From Capsulimonas corticalis (GTDB lineage: Bacteria; Armatimonadota; Armatimonadia; Armatimonadales; Capsulimonadaceae): a stretch of 64,000 nucleotides of DNA. The translations under genes and the position numbers were made by a program. The notes beneath the pieces were generated by a model. It ran no database searches. It was not told the origin of the DNA and was given only the letters and a program-made list of their open reading frames with translations. Below, one piece after another: positions 1-7,878 of the stretch (its first letter is position 1; each line of letters begins with the position of its first letter). Where the stretch lies: NCBI RefSeq assembly GCF_003574315.2, contig NZ_AP025739.1:6448001-6512000 (forward strand), given 5' to 3'.

Positions 1-413
1 ACCAGCGCCGCGCCCATCTGTCCCATCACCGCGTCCAGCGCCGCCAGCCCGATCGCGCCCGCGCTCTTCTGCTTCTCGATCCTCAGCGCGAGCGTCCCCA
101 CCTGCGCCAGCAGCGATCCCGCCGCCGCCACATCCAAAATCTTCACCGGTTTCGCCGGCCGCTCCGGGTTCCCGAACGATTCATGCCACGCGATCAGCGC
201 CGCCGAAAACCGGTCATAGCGCTCCACATAATCCGTCAGCAGCGCCCGCAGCAACGCCAGCTCCGGCAGCAGATCCAGCGGCTCCAAATCCCCCGCATGC
301 CTGGCCGCAAGCTCCTTCAGCCTCTCGCTTTGCAGCGCGCGATATCTGCCGCCGCTGCTGGGACGCTTACGCGCCGCCCCGCCGTCTTTCTTGCCCGGAG
401 CACTATCCGTCAT
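1..413 (-). CDS. Partial conserved hypothetical protein, phage small-terminase-like
   Basis: The minus-strand frame opens at an ATG (411-413) and runs off the left edge, so only the first 137 residues are visible. The start is basic and Ser/Gly-rich (MTDSAPGKKDGGAARKR). It is followed by a helical stretch rich in Leu and Ala with the motif LLPELALLRALLTDYVERYD, and then a second helical segment with QVGTLALRIEKQ. Short proteins with this layout often sit just upstream of a phage large terminase, but that neighbour would lie outside the window. Function is not proven and the prophage link is an inference from general appearance. The frame is real by its unbroken length and codon bias. Confidence 0.6.
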   Translation of the reverse strand, partial: MTDSAPGKKDGGAARKRPSSGGRYRALQSERLKELAARHAGDLEPLDLLPELALLRALLTDYVERYDRFSAALIAWHESFGNPERPAKPVKILDVAAAGSLLAQVGTLALRIEKQKSAGAIGLAALDAVMGQMGAAL

Positions 414-545
414 TACTTTCCACCCCATTCGTAATGCCAGCGAAATTACTGGATTTTGCCTTGACTGCTCCAAAACCATATGTTCCCCATGCAATCGAGC
501 CGAGAATAGTACTATCTCAGCGTCCGCCAGCCAGGGGTAGAAAAC

Positions 546-779
546 ATGATGAACCATCTCCATCGCACGATATTCGCGGTTTTGGCGTTCGCCGCAATCG
601 CCGCCACCGCCCACGCCGGCGCTCCGGTGCGCCATGCGAAAGTCAAAACGACCGCCCGGCGCCCGAACACGACGCCGCGACCGCAAGTCGCCCTCTCCGG
701 CTTCACCTTGCTCCCGATGAGCCCTACTTTGCGCGTCCTGGCAGCCTCCAGCCAAATACTCCAAACCTCCAAGCACTAA
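546..779 (+). CDS. Small secreted protein, LSxFTLLP family, copy 1
   Basis: This 77-residue protein starts with MMNHLHRT, continues with a hydrophobic signal-peptide core (IFAVLAFAAIAATA) and has a plausible AHA-G cleavage site near residue 24. The mature part is short and basic and carries the motif VALSGFTLLP. An SD-like AGGGGTAG lies just upstream of the ATG. The gene 180 bp downstream (961-1215) encodes a protein of the same size and plan with ALSPFTLLP, so the two are tandem paralogues. No known domain is recognised. The role is unknown; export is inferred from the signal peptide. The second Met could also be the start. Confidence 0.6.
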   Translation: MMNHLHRTIFAVLAFAAIAATAHAGAPVRHAKVKTTARRPNTTPRPQVALSGFTLLPMSPTLRVLAASSQILQTSKH

Positions 780-960
780 GCAGCAGTAACTCAGTTGAGG
801 CAGCCGATCGTCAAGTGTAAACATGACATTACGACCGCTTCCTTGAGAGAAAAGCTTCAGTATTTCAGGAAGTCTCAACTCATCCTGGCATGGATTCTGC
901 AAGGAAGGTTACCGACCAGCAACATTTGCTCTTGCACGCCAACACAGAGGTAGCCACATC

Positions 961-1215
961 ATGATCAAGTTCCATGGCGTCATCGCCGCGATTTTGACCG
1001 TTTCCACCCTCACGCTGCCCTGCGTCCACGCCGCCCCCGCGACCGGCCATAAAAAAGCCGCAGTCAAGCGCCGCGCCATGTCGCTGCATCGCACTCTGCA
1101 AACACCGATCCTTGCGGACAAAATCGCGCTCTCGCCTTTCACACTACTTCCGACCGAGAAACCAGGACGCACTCTGCCATCGGCGGTGCAAGTATCCAAC
1201 GACCGTTCCCAGTAA
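961..1215 (+). CDS. Small secreted protein, LSxFTLLP family, copy 2
   Basis: This 84-residue protein has a signal peptide (MIKFHGVIAAILTVSTLTL, cleavage near VHA-A at residue 25). A basic linker (GHKKAAVKRRA) follows, then the motif IALSPFTLLP shared with the upstream paralogue at 546-779. The ATG is preceded by AGAGGTAGCC, which resembles the leader of copy 1. The two genes have the same orientation and are separated by 181 bp without another gene. The mature peptide would be only about 60 residues, too small for an enzyme. A cell-surface or signalling peptide is possible but unproven. Confidence 0.6.
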   Translation: MIKFHGVIAAILTVSTLTLPCVHAAPATGHKKAAVKRRAMSLHRTLQTPILADKIALSPFTLLPTEKPGRTLPSAVQVSNDRSQ

Positions 1216-1222
1216 GACAAAC

Positions 1223-1543
1223 TCAGAAGTCCGCACTCCGTTCGACTGGATTTGCGGCTGGGGCACGCTTCTTCACCATCTGCTCAATCGCTCCAGGAGG
1301 ACACTGCAGCAGTGGCCGGTCGTCCGCGCGCAGTTGATAGGGACGCCCCGCGTACGCCTCCGTCGGCCACCGCCGCACCGTATCCCGGTCCGGCGCTCCC
1401 GTCCCCGCGTCATCCGGCGGCACATGCACCACCCGATACTCCGCCCCTGCCTCCGCACAAGCCACCTTCAGCAAATCCCGCTGTGCCCGCTCACCCGCCA
1501 AAGCCCGCATCAAATTCCGCCGGTGCTCCGCAAAAGTAGACAT
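1223..1543 (-). CDS. Hypothetical protein, 106 aa
   Basis: The frame could be extended upstream, but the ATG at 1541-1543 has a good SD (AGGAG, 1551-1555) and is the preferred start; it gives a protein beginning MSTFAEHRRNLMRALAGERAQ. No signal peptide or membrane segment is seen. The C-terminal part contains a short segment with LLQCPPGAIEQMVKKRAP. No family is recognised. A terminator-like hairpin with a T-run (1561-1587) sits between any upstream promoter and the SD, so expression may be controlled by read-through. The 3' end lies 8 bp from the end of the convergent secreted gene at 961-1215. Confidence 0.55.
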   Translation of the reverse strand: MSTFAEHRRNLMRALAGERAQRDLLKVACAEAGAEYRVVHVPPDDAGTGAPDRDTVRRWPTEAYAGRPYQLRADDRPLLQCPPGAIEQMVKKRAPAANPVERSADF

Positions 1544-1560
1544 ATGATTCACTCCTGAGT

Positions 1561-1587
1561 AAAAAATAAACCGCCTGCCCAGGCGGT
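1561..1587 (-). terminator. Terminator-like hairpin in the leader of the 106-aa gene
   Basis: On the minus strand an 8-bp stem (ACCGCCTG / CAGGCGGT, 2-nt loop, 1570-1587) is followed at once by TTATTTTTT. This is the form of an intrinsic terminator. It lies only a few bases upstream of the SD of the gene starting at 1543, so it may act as an attenuator or end a short upstream transcript. Confidence 0.55.
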
Positions 1588-1885
1588 GTCCGACATAAAA
1601 AAGCGAGCGTGAGAATGACGATCTCTCACCCAGCAGCACAATGGATCTTTAATATTGCTTCTCCATCAAGATTGAGGCGGCGGAACGTGGAGATACGCCC
1701 CGCCGCCCCAAAAAGAGGAGGAGAAGTTTCGATCACAATATTATAATACCGCACATATGTTCGTATATCTACCCTTCCGGCATAAACTCTTTTCCATATG
1801 GAAAAGGCGTGCGCGCGTGGAACTAAACCTCCCGCAATTATGCTATATAGAGGGAACCAACGCTTTACCCTCCCGGAGATCCCCT
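1588..1885. other. Intergenic region between divergent genes
   Basis: About 300 bp between the hairpin at 1561-1587 and the gene starting at 1886. It holds an AT-rich tract near 1734-1760 and a TATATA-like stretch near 1842 that could serve the downstream secreted thiol protein. No convincing gene was seen; open frames here are short and lack an SD. Confidence 0.4.
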
Positions 1886-2929
1886 ATGCGCCATTCATCG
1901 CTGAAAACCATTACACTCGCCGCGCTCGCCGCCGGCGTTCTGTCCACACCGCAAATCGCCGCGTACGCGGCCACCCCAGCGCCCGTCATCGCTGATCCCG
2001 CCTACGCTGTTCCCGCGTCCCCGCAAGACACGCATCCACTCAAAGCGGGCGACACCACGCCGAAACTGCTTTCGCTAATCGACGCCAATGGCAAACGGTT
2101 CGATCTCGACAAAGCGATCGCCTCCAAACCGACCATCTTGATCTTTTTCCGTGGCGGCTGGTGCCCCTACTGTAACGCCCATCTATCGTCACTGCAAAAG
2201 ATCGAGCCCGATTTGACCAAGCTCGGCTACCAGGTGCTCGCCATCTCCCCAGACAAAGCGCCGCTGCTGGCCGAAATGGCCGGTAAGGACAAGCTTACCT
2301 ATCAACTGCTGACCGACGCCGGCATGAGCGCGTCTCTCGCCTTTGGTGTCGCCTATTCCGTCAGTCCGGACATGGATAAATCCCTCAAAGGCTTCGGCGT
2401 CGATCTGAAGGACCGCACCGGACAGCCACAGCCCATGCTCCCCGTTCCTGCCGCCTACGTCCTCGACACTCAGGGGAACATCAAGTTCGCCTACTCAAAC
2501 CCGGACTACAAAGTCCGTGTGGATTCCGACGCTCTGCTCAAAGCCGCAAAAGACGCCATCGCCGGCGCCAAGCCGGCCGCACCGGAAACCATCACCACTC
2601 CCAGCGGTCTGCAATATCAGGACCTCGTCGTCGGAACAGGCGCGACTGCGAAGGCCGGCCAAACCGTCGATGTTCACTACATCGGCACGCTCGCGGACGG
2701 GACCAAATTCGACGCCTCCCGCGATCACGGCGACACCCCGTTCGAATTCGGTCTTGGCGCCGGCCAGGTCATTCCCGGCTGGGATGAAGGCGTCGCCGGC
2801 ATGAAAGTCGGCGGCAAGCGCAAGCTCACCATTCCGCCCGCCCTCGGCTACGGCGCAAACGGCGCCGGCGGCGTCATCCCACCCAACGCAACCCTCACCT
2901 TCGAAGTCGAGCTCATCGCCATTAAATAG
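1886..2929 (+). CDS. Secreted peroxiredoxin-like / FKBP-type peptidyl-prolyl isomerase fusion
   Basis: This 347-residue protein has a signal peptide ([20 protein letters not shown], cleavage near AYA-A). Residues about 50-225 form an AhpC/TSA-like thioredoxin fold with the active-site motif RGGWCPYCN, a CPYC dithiol pair. Residues about 235-347 form an FKBP domain ([15 protein letters not shown], then [17 protein letters not shown], then YG and [12 protein letters not shown]), which is typical and complete. The ATG at 1886 has an SD-like CGGAGA; an upstream in-frame start lacks one and would bury the signal peptide. The likely role is thiol oxidation or reduction together with proline isomerisation of proteins in the envelope. 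The two domains are individually common but their fusion is unusual. Confidence 0.88.
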   Translation: MRHSSLKTITLAALAAGVLSTPQIAAYAATPAPVIADPAYAVPASPQDTHPLKAGDTTPKLLSLIDANGKRFDLDKAIASKPTILIFFRGGWCPYCNAHLSSLQKIEPDLTKLGYQVLAISPDKAPLLAEMAGKDKLTYQLLTDAGMSASLAFGVAYSVSPDMDKSLKGFGVDLKDRTGQPQPMLPVPAAYVLDTQGNIKFAYSNPDYKVRVDSDALLKAAKDAIAGAKPAAPETITTPSGLQYQDLVVGTGATAKAGQTVDVHYIGTLADGTKFDASRDHGDTPFEFGLGAGQVIPGWDEGVAGMKVGGKRKLTIPPALGYGANGAGGVIPPNATLTFEVELIAIK

Positions 2930-2982
2930 CAACAGCCCTCTCTTCAAATCCCACGATAAAACTCGTGCGGTACAGAGTGATT

Positions 2983-3020
2983 CCTCCCTTCCCGGCACAA
3001 GATCAAAGCCGGGAGAGGGG
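2983..3020. terminator. Hairpin between convergent genes
   Basis: The arms CCCGGC (2991-2996) and GCCGGG (3008-3013) are extended imperfectly by flanking CCTCCC/GAGGGG. The structure is placed between the convergent genes ending at 2929 and 3032, so it is a plausible bidirectional terminator. Confidence 0.45.
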
Positions 3021-3031
3021 AAAAACGAGCT

Positions 3032-4087
3032 TCAGCGAGAGGGGGGGACGGGGATCTTCTGTCCCTTGCTCAACCGAAACACCCTCGGCGCGGCAGTATT
3101 CAGTCCATCCTTCTCAGGCGCCTTCCCCGGCGCTTCCGCCGGCCGCAGTTCCTCCAAATGCTGTCTCAAATAACTCAGCAGCAGCCGCTTCTTCTCGGTC
3201 ACCCGCGACGTCCCATATCCACCCGCCTCTCGCGACAGCAGCTCCGGCGCGCGTTCCGCCACCCGGCAGTAAATGCTGTCCCAGCGCTTGCGCACCGTCA
3301 CCGCCGCCACACCCAGCGACGCCGCCAGAGTCTCATCCGTCTCCCCCAGCAGCGCCTCTACCAAAAGCTCCTGCTCGCAGCGCCGAAAGAAAAACCTTGG
3401 CTCCTGATACCCGAACATCATCGACGCCAGCGTTCCCGCGCTCGCCGCCGCCTCTTCCGCCGTCACCCCATAAAGCACCGGAGCCCATTCACGCCCATCC
3501 CACTCTGGCAAATCCCTTCGATCCAAAAACTTCCCATACCGCGTTCGCACACGGAACCCCGCCCCGGCGGCCCATTGGTACTCAAAGTCCGTGTAAAACT
3601 CCTCCAGCAGCTCCTTGCATCGATACCCCGATGTAAAATAGCAGGAAAACTCCCCGATCCGATCCACCAAATATCGCAATTGATCCGAACCCCACATTCG
3701 CTCCGGCAGCCCCGAATTCAGCACCAGGATATTGACTCCACCCCCCGAATTCGCCTTCCGGATCTGCGACGCCGACAGACACGGCGACGCCCCCTTCAGC
3801 CAAGCCGTCAGCACCTGCGCCCCCACCATCGGCCCCGCCTCGGACTTCAGGAACCGGACATACTCATCCCCCACAAACACCTTGAAACAAAAGAATACAA
3901 TCCGCCTGCCGAGCGGCTCCGAAACATCCTCCATCACCGCCCCATTCGCCGCTCCCGACGCCAGCAGCTCCGACCACATCTCCAGCAGCGCCTCCCGCCC
4001 CTGATCATCATATGCAAATCCGTCCCGCAAACACCCCAAACACTCCCCCAAATCCCGGACACGCGCCGGCCGAAACTTCACGAACAT
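3032..4087 (-). CDS. Helix-turn-helix protein with LuxR/sigma-like C-terminal region
   Basis: The ATG at 4085-4087 follows a strong SD (AGAGGAG), giving 351 residues. The N-terminal part (MFVKFRPARVRDLGECLGCL) resembles the start of GNAT-type proteins but I cannot trace acetyl-CoA binding motifs. Around residues 240-285 the segment LLGETDETLAASLGVAAVTV RKRW looks like an HTH of the LuxR or sigma-70 region 4 type. The C-terminus is Ala/Pro-rich and basic. No signal peptide or receiver domain is seen. It is likely a DNA-binding regulator with an N-terminal sensing domain; its target is unknown. It is convergent to the peroxiredoxin-FKBP gene. Confidence 0.65.
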   Translation of the reverse strand: MFVKFRPARVRDLGECLGCLRDGFAYDDQGREALLEMWSELLASGAANGAVMEDVSEPLGRRIVFFCFKVFVGDEYVRFLKSEAGPMVGAQVLTAWLKGASPCLSASQIRKANSGGGVNILVLNSGLPERMWGSDQLRYLVDRIGEFSCYFTSGYRCKELLEEFYTDFEYQWAAGAGFRVRTRYGKFLDRRDLPEWDGREWAPVLYGVTAEEAAASAGTLASMMFGYQEPRFFFRRCEQELLVEALLGETDETLAASLGVAAVTVRKRWDSIYCRVAERAPELLSREAGGYGTSRVTEKKRLLLSYLRQHLEELRPAEAPGKAPEKDGLNTAAPRVFRLSKGQKIPVPPSR

Positions 4088-4318
4088 GGTGTTAGACTCC
4101 TCTGTTAGTCCGTGGACACGCCTCCGCCCCCGCGAAAAGCGGCAGTGCAAAGTCATGTGAAAACTATTACGATTAATTGCTAATTAGTGCTGGAGTACAG
4201 AAGTGCATTGAACTGCGGAGGCGCTGCAGTCCATCTGCCGAAGACAGATAATCAATTATATCCGAGAATTCTTGCAATCCATAAAACAAACGGAAAAGAA
4301 ATATATCGAAAAGTGATA
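4088..4318. other. AT-rich intergenic region
   Basis: A stretch of lower GC than its surroundings, with no open frame of note. It contains ATTAATTGCTAATTAG near 4170-4187, which could hold the promoter of the minus-strand HTH gene. Confidence 0.35.
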
Positions 4319-4348
4319 TTGTTCCTTACGGGACGCGAATGATAAAAT
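4319..4348 (+). promoter_or_regulatory. Candidate sigma-70-type promoter
   Basis: TTGTTC (4319-4324), an 18-bp spacer and TAAAAT (4343-4348). It points to the short frame at 4445 that has a strong SD. Confidence 0.4.
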
Positions 4349-4444
4349 GTCCCTGCTTTTTACGAAAACAAGAGTTCTCTAAGAAGGAGCTGAGGGTAGC
4401 CGGCCGATAGCAGCAGCCGTGATAGTAGTAAAAGGAGGGAGGCA

Positions 4445-4621
4445 ATGTCTAGTCAAGAGATAGCGCAATCATTGACTCGCCAGGCGGATCCTCTTCGCGG
4501 CAAAGTGGCGCATTAGTGCGACCATCTCAGCGGATTTCCCTATCGCGAGATCGATAAAAACTACGAAAGCTTAGTTACGTGCGAAAGTGATCTGATTGAT
4601 CGTTATGGCGGTATTCTGTGA
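4445..4621 (+). pseudogene. Short frame with in-frame stop, next to the IS256 insertion
   Basis: A very strong SD (AAAGGAGGGAG) precedes an ATG at 4445. The frame reads 23 codons (MSSQEIAQSLTRQADPLRGK...) to a TAG at 4514-4516. It then continues in the same frame as a protein-like sequence (DHLSGFPYREIDKNYESL...) to a stop at 4619-4621. The IS256 insertion falls exactly in the last stop codon: the T at 4619 belongs to the target duplication, and rejoining the flanks restores TAG. So the IS did not truncate the frame; the internal TAG did. It could instead be a genuine 23-aa peptide. No family is recognised. Confidence 0.3.
4612..4619. repeat. Left 8-bp target-site duplication of the IS256-family element
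   Basis: TATTCTGT flanks the left terminal inverted repeat and is repeated exactly at 5956-5963 beyond the right end. Confidence 0.9.
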
Positions 4622-5955
4622 TAATGCAACATCTTTTCTGTAAATTGTTGGGAGCATCCTCGAATTCTTTGCGCTGTTATTCGTTCGTGAACGTCAGATA
4701 AGCCTTGTCGCTTTGCCAATCATCGCTGATCTCCATCAGCAGCGCCGAAACAAGACGTAGGCAGGACGCCTCGTTCGGGAAGATGCTCGCCACGCGTGTG
4801 CGACGGCGCAGTTCGCGGTTCACCCGCTCCAGGCCGTTGGTGGTGCGCAACAGGCGACGGTGCGAAGTAGGAAAGGCAAACACGCTCAGTCCTTCGGGCA
4901 GATTTTGCTCCATCCAATCCGCAAGCTTCGGAGCGCTCTTCTCGTACTTCTGGACGGTTCGTTTGAGCAGCGCCTCTGCCTCTACACGATCTTGAGCGTT
5001 GAAGATCGCGCGAATGTCCGCCGCGACAGGAGTTTTGAGTTCCTGCTTAGGAACGTACTTGCTGGCGTTCTGTTGTAAATGGAACTGGCAGCGCTGCCAT
5101 GGAACACCACCCAAGACCGAACGCACCGCACATTGGATGCCTGGATGAGCGTCACTGGTCACAAGACGCACTCCACACAGTCCCCGCGCCAGCAGGCTTT
5201 GCAGAAACGAGCGCCAGTGAACTTCTTGCTCCGAGATGGCCACCGAGACACCGAGCACCTGGCGCTTTCCTTCCAGGTCCACGCCGATGGCGATGAGCAC
5301 AGCCGCCCTTCGCTGCAAACCGCTCAGGCGAACACTTTCATAACGGGCATCCAAGTAGAGATAGGCAAACTCACCCAGCGAGCGTTCCCGCCATTCTTGG
5401 AGGATGGCGTCGAGTTCCTGCGTGGCGCGTGAGACGGCGGAACTGGTGACATCGAAGCCGCAAAGCTGCTCCGTGATCGCAGCGACCTTGCGTGTGCTGA
5501 CGCCTTGGATGTACATCTCGGCCAGGGCCAGCTTCAATGCCCGCTCGGAGCGTGTGCCTTTCTCCAGGCTTTGCGGATAGAAATTCGAGCCTCCAGAAGA
5601 GAACTGAGCGTCGCGCGTCTGCGGGACTTGCACGACGGTACGACCGACACGCAGATCGAGCGTCTTGTCTTTGTAGCCGTTGGCGTAGCCTGTGCGCTGT
5701 TCGGTTCGCTCATGGGGCGCGGCTCCCAGGAACTTCTGCCGTTCGAGCTGCATGGCGTTGTTGAGGACGATGCGGATCAGTTCGGGCAAGGCATCCAATC
5801 CTTGGCCGCAGAGTTGATCTAAAAACTGCTCCGAGAGAGTACAATCGCTTTGGTAGGTCATGGTCGGTCCCCTTGGTGTGTGGTAACTTCAAGGATACTC
5901 TGTGGCCTACTATTTTTTGGCCTACGCCAATTTACAGAAACGATGATACACTAAC
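4620..5955. mobile_element. Complete IS256-family insertion sequence, 1336 bp
   Basis: The ends are imperfect inverted repeats of about 28 bp. Left reads GATAATGCAACATC then TTTTCTGTAAATTG; right, in reverse complement, reads GTTAGTGTATCATC then GTTTCTGTAAATTG. The inner 13 bp (TTTCTGTAAATTG) match perfectly. Both ends start with G and contain TGTAAA, as in IS256 family termini. The 8-bp direct repeats TATTCTGT on both sides are exact and match the family's usual duplication length. It encodes one intact transposase. Perfect ends and duplication suggest a recent insertion that may still be mobile. Confidence 0.93.
4677..5861 (-). CDS. IS256-family (mutator type) transposase
   Basis: The 394 residues match the usual length of the family. 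The N-terminal region carries the ERTGYANGYKDKTL-type motif (here RTEQRTGYANGYKDKTLDLR). The DDE residues are visible as D171 (LYLDARYESVR), D237 (VTSDAHPGIQ) and E345 in TTNGLERVNRELRRRTRV. The CQFH segment between the second and third acidic residues is present. The reading frame is intact and lies wholly inside the inverted repeats at 4620 and 5955. It catalyses transposition of its own element. No frameshift or internal stop is present, so the element is probably autonomous. Confidence 0.96.
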   Translation of the reverse strand: MTYQSDCTLSEQFLDQLCGQGLDALPELIRIVLNNAMQLERQKFLGAAPHERTEQRTGYANGYKDKTLDLRVGRTVVQVPQTRDAQFSSGGSNFYPQSLEKGTRSERALKLALAEMYIQGVSTRKVAAITEQLCGFDVTSSAVSRATQELDAILQEWRERSLGEFAYLYLDARYESVRLSGLQRRAAVLIAIGVDLEGKRQVLGVSVAISEQEVHWRSFLQSLLARGLCGVRLVTSDAHPGIQCAVRSVLGGVPWQRCQFHLQQNASKYVPKQELKTPVAADIRAIFNAQDRVEAEALLKRTVQKYEKSAPKLADWMEQNLPEGLSVFAFPTSHRRLLRTTNGLERVNRELRRRTRVASIFPNEASCLRLVSALLMEISDDWQSDKAYLTFTNE

Positions 5956-5963
5956 TATTCTGT
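5956..5963. repeat. Right 8-bp target-site duplication of the IS256-family element
   Basis: TATTCTGT, identical to 4612-4619. Confidence 0.9.
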
Positions 5964-6056
5964 AGTTGCTAGGCGCACTGCAGCGCAGTGTATAAACGTG
6001 CAAGTCGACTCTTTTGCTCTACCGTCACTCCAACTCAAAGAAAGAGCACTACTACC

Positions 6057-7796
6057 ATGACCGACATTACCTACGACATCCTCATCGTCGGCGGCAGCCT
6101 CGGCGGCGTTGCCGCCGCGCTGAGCGCCGCAAGCCGGGGGCTGGGCGTCTGCCTCCTGGAGGCGACGAGCTGGCTTGGCGGCCAGTATACCGCTCAGGGC
6201 GTCACGAAGCCGGATGAGAATGAATTTATTGAGACCGTGGGGAGCACGCCGTCGTACCGGGCGTTCCGGCATGCGGTGCGCGCGTATTATCGCGGCAATG
6301 CGCGGCTGTCGGCGCGCGGGGCGGCGCAGCCGGAGTTTAATCCAGGCGGCGCATACCCCGGATTTACAATGGAGCCGCTCGTGGGAAATTTTGTGCTCGG
6401 GCAGCTTCTCAGCAACAATCCCAACATCCATGTCCGATTGAATACAACCATCACTGCGCTTGAGATGGACGGCGACGCCGTCGCCAGCGTGACCGCCAAG
6501 GATCCGAGCGGCGTGGAGACGCGATATCTGGCCGGATTCTATCTCGACGCCACCGATCTCGGCGATCTGCTTCCGCTCAGCGGTCAACAGGAGATCGACT
6601 GGACGATTGGGGCGGAAAGCAAGGCCGAGACCGGTGAGCCGGAAGCGCCGGATGTGGCGCATCCAGAGTGGATCCAATCCATCACCATGCCGTTTGCGAT
6701 GGAGCATCGACCGCGCGGCGAGGATCACACGATCGATAAGCCGGAGGAATACGATAAGTTCAAGACGGAACAGGATTACACGATCGTCGACGGCTATATC
6801 AGCACGATGTTCGTCGCCGGCAAGGACTTCTGGTCGTATCGCAGCATCATTGACGCCGACAACTTCGCCGATCCCGGATACCCCTTTGACGTGACAATGG
6901 TCAACATGGTCGGCAACGATTATCAGGCGGCGACCATCCCCACGGGAGATCCGGCAAAGGACGCCGCCATTGTCGCCCGCGCCCGCCAGGCGTCCCTGGG
7001 TTATCTCTACTGGCTGCAAACCGAATGCCCGCGCGACGGGGAGCCAGGACGTTTCGGCTACCCCGAATTCAAACTGCGCGCCGATCTGTTCAATACATCC
7101 GACGGGACCTCCGCGCAGGCCTACATTCGCGAATCCCGGCGCATCAAAGCCCTCAAAACCGTCGTACAGCAAGAAGTCGACGCCCAGTACGCCGGCGGTC
7201 CGCGCGCCGCGCTTTTCAAAGATTCCTGCGGGGTCGGCTACTACGGCGGCATGGATGTCCACGCCTGCGCGGGCGTCGGCACGCCGGAGAAATTTCTGAA
7301 AGCCCTGCCCTATCAGATCCCCGTGAGCGCCCTCATTCCGCGACGGCTGACCAACCTTCTGCCCGCCTGTAAGAACATCGGCGTCACACACCTGACCAAT
7401 GGCGCCTATCGCCTTCACCCGAGCGAATGGGCCATCGGCGAAGCCGCCGCCGCGCTGGCGGCCTTCTGTCTGCAAAACAGCATCGCGCCCGCCGCTGTCC
7501 CCGCCGATCCCGCCGCCCTCAAAGCATTCCAGCACGGCCTGCTGGGCGCCGGCGTTCCCCTCTTCTGGTGGACGGATATCACCGAAGACTCTCCCTACTT
7601 CGCCGCTGTCCACCTCCTGGGAATAAACGGTCTCGTCAGCGGTTACTCCGACATGAGCTACCGCCCGAACAACTTGCTCACGGATGAAGACCGTCAGGAC
7701 CTCGACAACGCCGTCGGCCAGGCCCTCCCCTGGCCCGACGCGCCCATGACACGCGGTCAGGCCGCCCGCTGGCTCGTTCAGCAGCTCGGACTCTGA
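6057..7796 (+). CDS. FAD-dependent oxidoreductase with S-layer-homology-like C-terminus
   Basis: This 579-residue protein starts MTDITYDILIVGGSLGG, a Rossmann FAD-binding motif (GGSLGGVAAALSAASRG) followed by the LLEATSWLGGQ segment of the FAD_oxidored group. The ATG at 6057 follows a purine-rich SD (AAAGAAAGAG); an upstream start would place a long tail before the Rossmann fold. Residues about 510-579 (SPYFAAVHLLGINGLVSGYS, then YRPNN, then MTRGQAARWLV) resemble an S-layer homology repeat, which is odd because no signal peptide is seen. The substrate is unknown. The gene lies about 100 bp from the right end of the IS256 element, so its promoter region has been altered by the insertion. Confidence 0.85.
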   Translation: MTDITYDILIVGGSLGGVAAALSAASRGLGVCLLEATSWLGGQYTAQGVTKPDENEFIETVGSTPSYRAFRHAVRAYYRGNARLSARGAAQPEFNPGGAYPGFTMEPLVGNFVLGQLLSNNPNIHVRLNTTITALEMDGDAVASVTAKDPSGVETRYLAGFYLDATDLGDLLPLSGQQEIDWTIGAESKAETGEPEAPDVAHPEWIQSITMPFAMEHRPRGEDHTIDKPEEYDKFKTEQDYTIVDGYISTMFVAGKDFWSYRSIIDADNFADPGYPFDVTMVNMVGNDYQAATIPTGDPAKDAAIVARARQASLGYLYWLQTECPRDGEPGRFGYPEFKLRADLFNTSDGTSAQAYIRESRRIKALKTVVQQEVDAQYAGGPRAALFKDSCGVGYYGGMDVHACAGVGTPEKFLKALPYQIPVSALIPRRLTNLLPACKNIGVTHLTNGAYRLHPSEWAIGEAAAALAAFCLQNSIAPAAVPADPAALKAFQHGLLGAGVPLFWWTDITEDSPYFAAVHLLGINGLVSGYSDMSYRPNNLLTDEDRQDLDNAVGQALPWPDAPMTRGQAARWLVQQLGL

Positions 7797-7834
7797 CCGC
7801 CATCCGGCAAATGTCATGAGAGCGAGCAAGCAAC

Positions 7835-7878
7835 AAACGACAGGAGCGCCGTCACATGCGACGGCGTCCCTGTCGTTT
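7835..7878. terminator. Bidirectional terminator
   Basis: A long stem: AAACGACAGG pairs with CCTGTCGTTT, and inside it CGCCGTC pairs with GACGGCG. The T-rich tail on each side fits termination of both convergent genes (ending at 7796 and 7878). The stem abuts the stop codon of the minus-strand gene. Confidence 0.75.

Noticed and set aside
183-434. Arg/Gln-rich plus-strand frame of 83 codons
   Set aside because: It lies opposite the real minus-strand gene at 1-413 and has the composition of a shadow frame.
1252-1539. Pro/Ala-rich plus-strand frame of 95 codons
   Set aside because: It is opposite the 106-aa minus-strand gene, is very rich in Pro and has no SD.
5955-7829. 624-codon minus-strand frame opposite the FAD oxidoreductase
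   Set aside because: It is a long antisense frame caused by high GC. The plus strand encodes a clear Rossmann-fold protein.
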